This document shows positions 6,041 through 6,230 of a DNA stretch of 6,230 nucleotides, one piece after another (the stretch's first letter is position 1; each line of letters starts with the position of its first letter). The translations under genes and the position numbers were made by a program. The stretch spans positions 1 through 6,230 of the forward strand of contig JBDRHZ010000020.1 of NCBI GenBank assembly GCA_043816305.1, given 5' to 3'. The stretch comes from JAHIVN01 sp018816645 (GTDB lineage: Bacteria > Patescibacteriota > Dojkabacteria > JAHIVN01). The notes beneath the pieces were generated by a model. It searched no databases and was not told the origin of the DNA. It saw nothing but the letters and a program-made list of their open reading frames with translations.

Positions 6041-6070
6041 CCCTGGGCTGAAGCCCAGGGCTTTAGCCCT
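6041..6070. repeat. Overlapping palindromes at the IS200/IS605 right end
   Basis: CCCTGGGC (6041-6048) pairs with GCCCAGGG (6053-6060) around a TGAA loop. AGGGCT (6057-6062) pairs with AGCCCT (6065-6070). The two stems share AGGG (6057-6060) and so cannot form together in full. IS200/IS605 transposases recognise subterminal hairpins of this kind in single-stranded DNA. No T-run follows on the + strand, so it is a poor intrinsic terminator for the HAD gene. Confidence 0.7.
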
Positions 6071-6230
6071 CGCGTGTCATACTTGAACACTGGGCTCTAA
6101 TATATTCTTTCAATTTATATTCGCTTATCTTTCCACTTGTCTCTGCAAAGTAGCCATCTGACCAAAATTTATTCCCCCATACAAATTCTTCTAGCTCCTT
6201 CATCTCTTCTTGCAGCTTCTTGCTACTTCC
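6063..6230 (-). CDS. tnpA: IS200/IS605-type Y1 transposase TnpA, C-terminal part (partial)
   Basis: Fifty-five codons are open from the window edge to a TAA at 6063-6065. The peptide has FVWGNKFWSDGYFAETSG (residues 16-33 of the fragment), the characteristic W-G-x-x-FW-x-x-GYF-x-x-(S/T)-x-G block of TnpA. It is followed by YIRAQ (43-47). In this family the Tyr of the Y-x-x-x-Q pair is the nucleophile that cuts single-stranded DNA, and the Gln contributes to metal binding; both are present. The HUH histidine motif lies outside the window. The enzyme catalyses single-strand transposition of its own element. The stop codon lies inside the right-end palindrome. No tnpB gene is seen after it, which suggests a tnpA-only element, although tnpB could lie beyond the window in another arrangement. 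Confidence 0.85.
   Translation of the reverse strand, partial: GSSKKLQEEMKELEEFVWGNKFWSDGYFAETSGKISEYKLKEYIRAQCSSMTREG

Larger units (their letters stand above)
6041..6230 (-). mobile_element. Right-end part of an IS200/IS605-family element
   Basis: The segment joins the C-terminal end of a Y1 transposase gene to the palindrome expected near the right end of these elements. The element continues beyond the window to the left end, and the precise right cleavage site, somewhere to the left of 6041, cannot be fixed by eye. These elements generate no target duplication, so there is no direct repeat to look for. The stretch 5984-6040 between the HAD gene and the palindrome holds no recognisable gene. 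Confidence 0.65.

Noticed and set aside
1..6230. Alternative genetic code (TGA as glycine), as in some Patescibacteria.
   Set aside because: TGA ends recO, the methyltransferase, and both orphan genes at 2850 and 2832 at sensible protein ends, and no conserved glycine position needs TGA.
1..6230. CRISPR array, tRNA, rRNA or riboswitch.
   Set aside because: No regularly spaced repeats, cloverleaf or conserved RNA motif was seen on either strand by eye.

Overview
The window is an AT-rich bacterial segment that uses TGA as an ordinary stop codon. The genes are compact, lack Shine-Dalgarno sequences, and several sit directly behind extended -10 promoters. The short TrmH-type methyltransferase, the membrane protein with an N-terminal 7TM kinase-like half, and several unrecognised proteins suggest a Candidate Phyla Radiation / Patescibacteria genome. 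That assignment rests on gene character only; there is no rRNA or other marker here.

Layout. Bases 1-121 hold the last 39 codons of an IS1595-family transposase on the + strand, with a possible element end near 139. A TrmH/SpoU-family RNA 2'-O-methyltransferase follows (160-672, +). It converges, with a 6-bp gap, on a 454-residue membrane protein (679-2043, -) with about nine helices, a 7TM sensor-like front half and an unclassified soluble tail. A 228-bp promoter-bearing gap leads to an unrecognised 192-residue protein built from two diverged copies of one ~80-residue unit (2272-2850, +). Its 3' end overlaps by 19 bp the end of a 264-residue protein on the other strand (2832-3626, -), whose C-terminal half resembles a degenerate NUDIX fold. 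A 136-bp divergent promoter region separates this from recO (3763-4497, +). A 452-residue protein with two HAD hydrolase domains follows (4625-5983, +). The window ends with the C-terminal 55 codons of an IS200/IS605-type Y1 transposase (6063-6230, -); its stop codon lies inside the subterminal palindrome of the element.

How the genes relate. The window reads as single-gene units rather than an operon: strand changes are frequent and most genes have their own promoter candidate. TrmH-type RNA modification and RecO recombinational repair are conserved functions. Between them lie three orphan genes (membrane sensor, duplicated-domain protein, NUDIX-like protein), and the whole block is flanked by two unrelated insertion-sequence ends. 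No CRISPR array, tRNA, rRNA or defence operon is visible. The best candidates for undescribed biology are the duplicated unit in the 192-residue protein, the kinase-less 7TM protein with its C-terminal domain, and the NUDIX-like protein that lacks most of the catalytic box.
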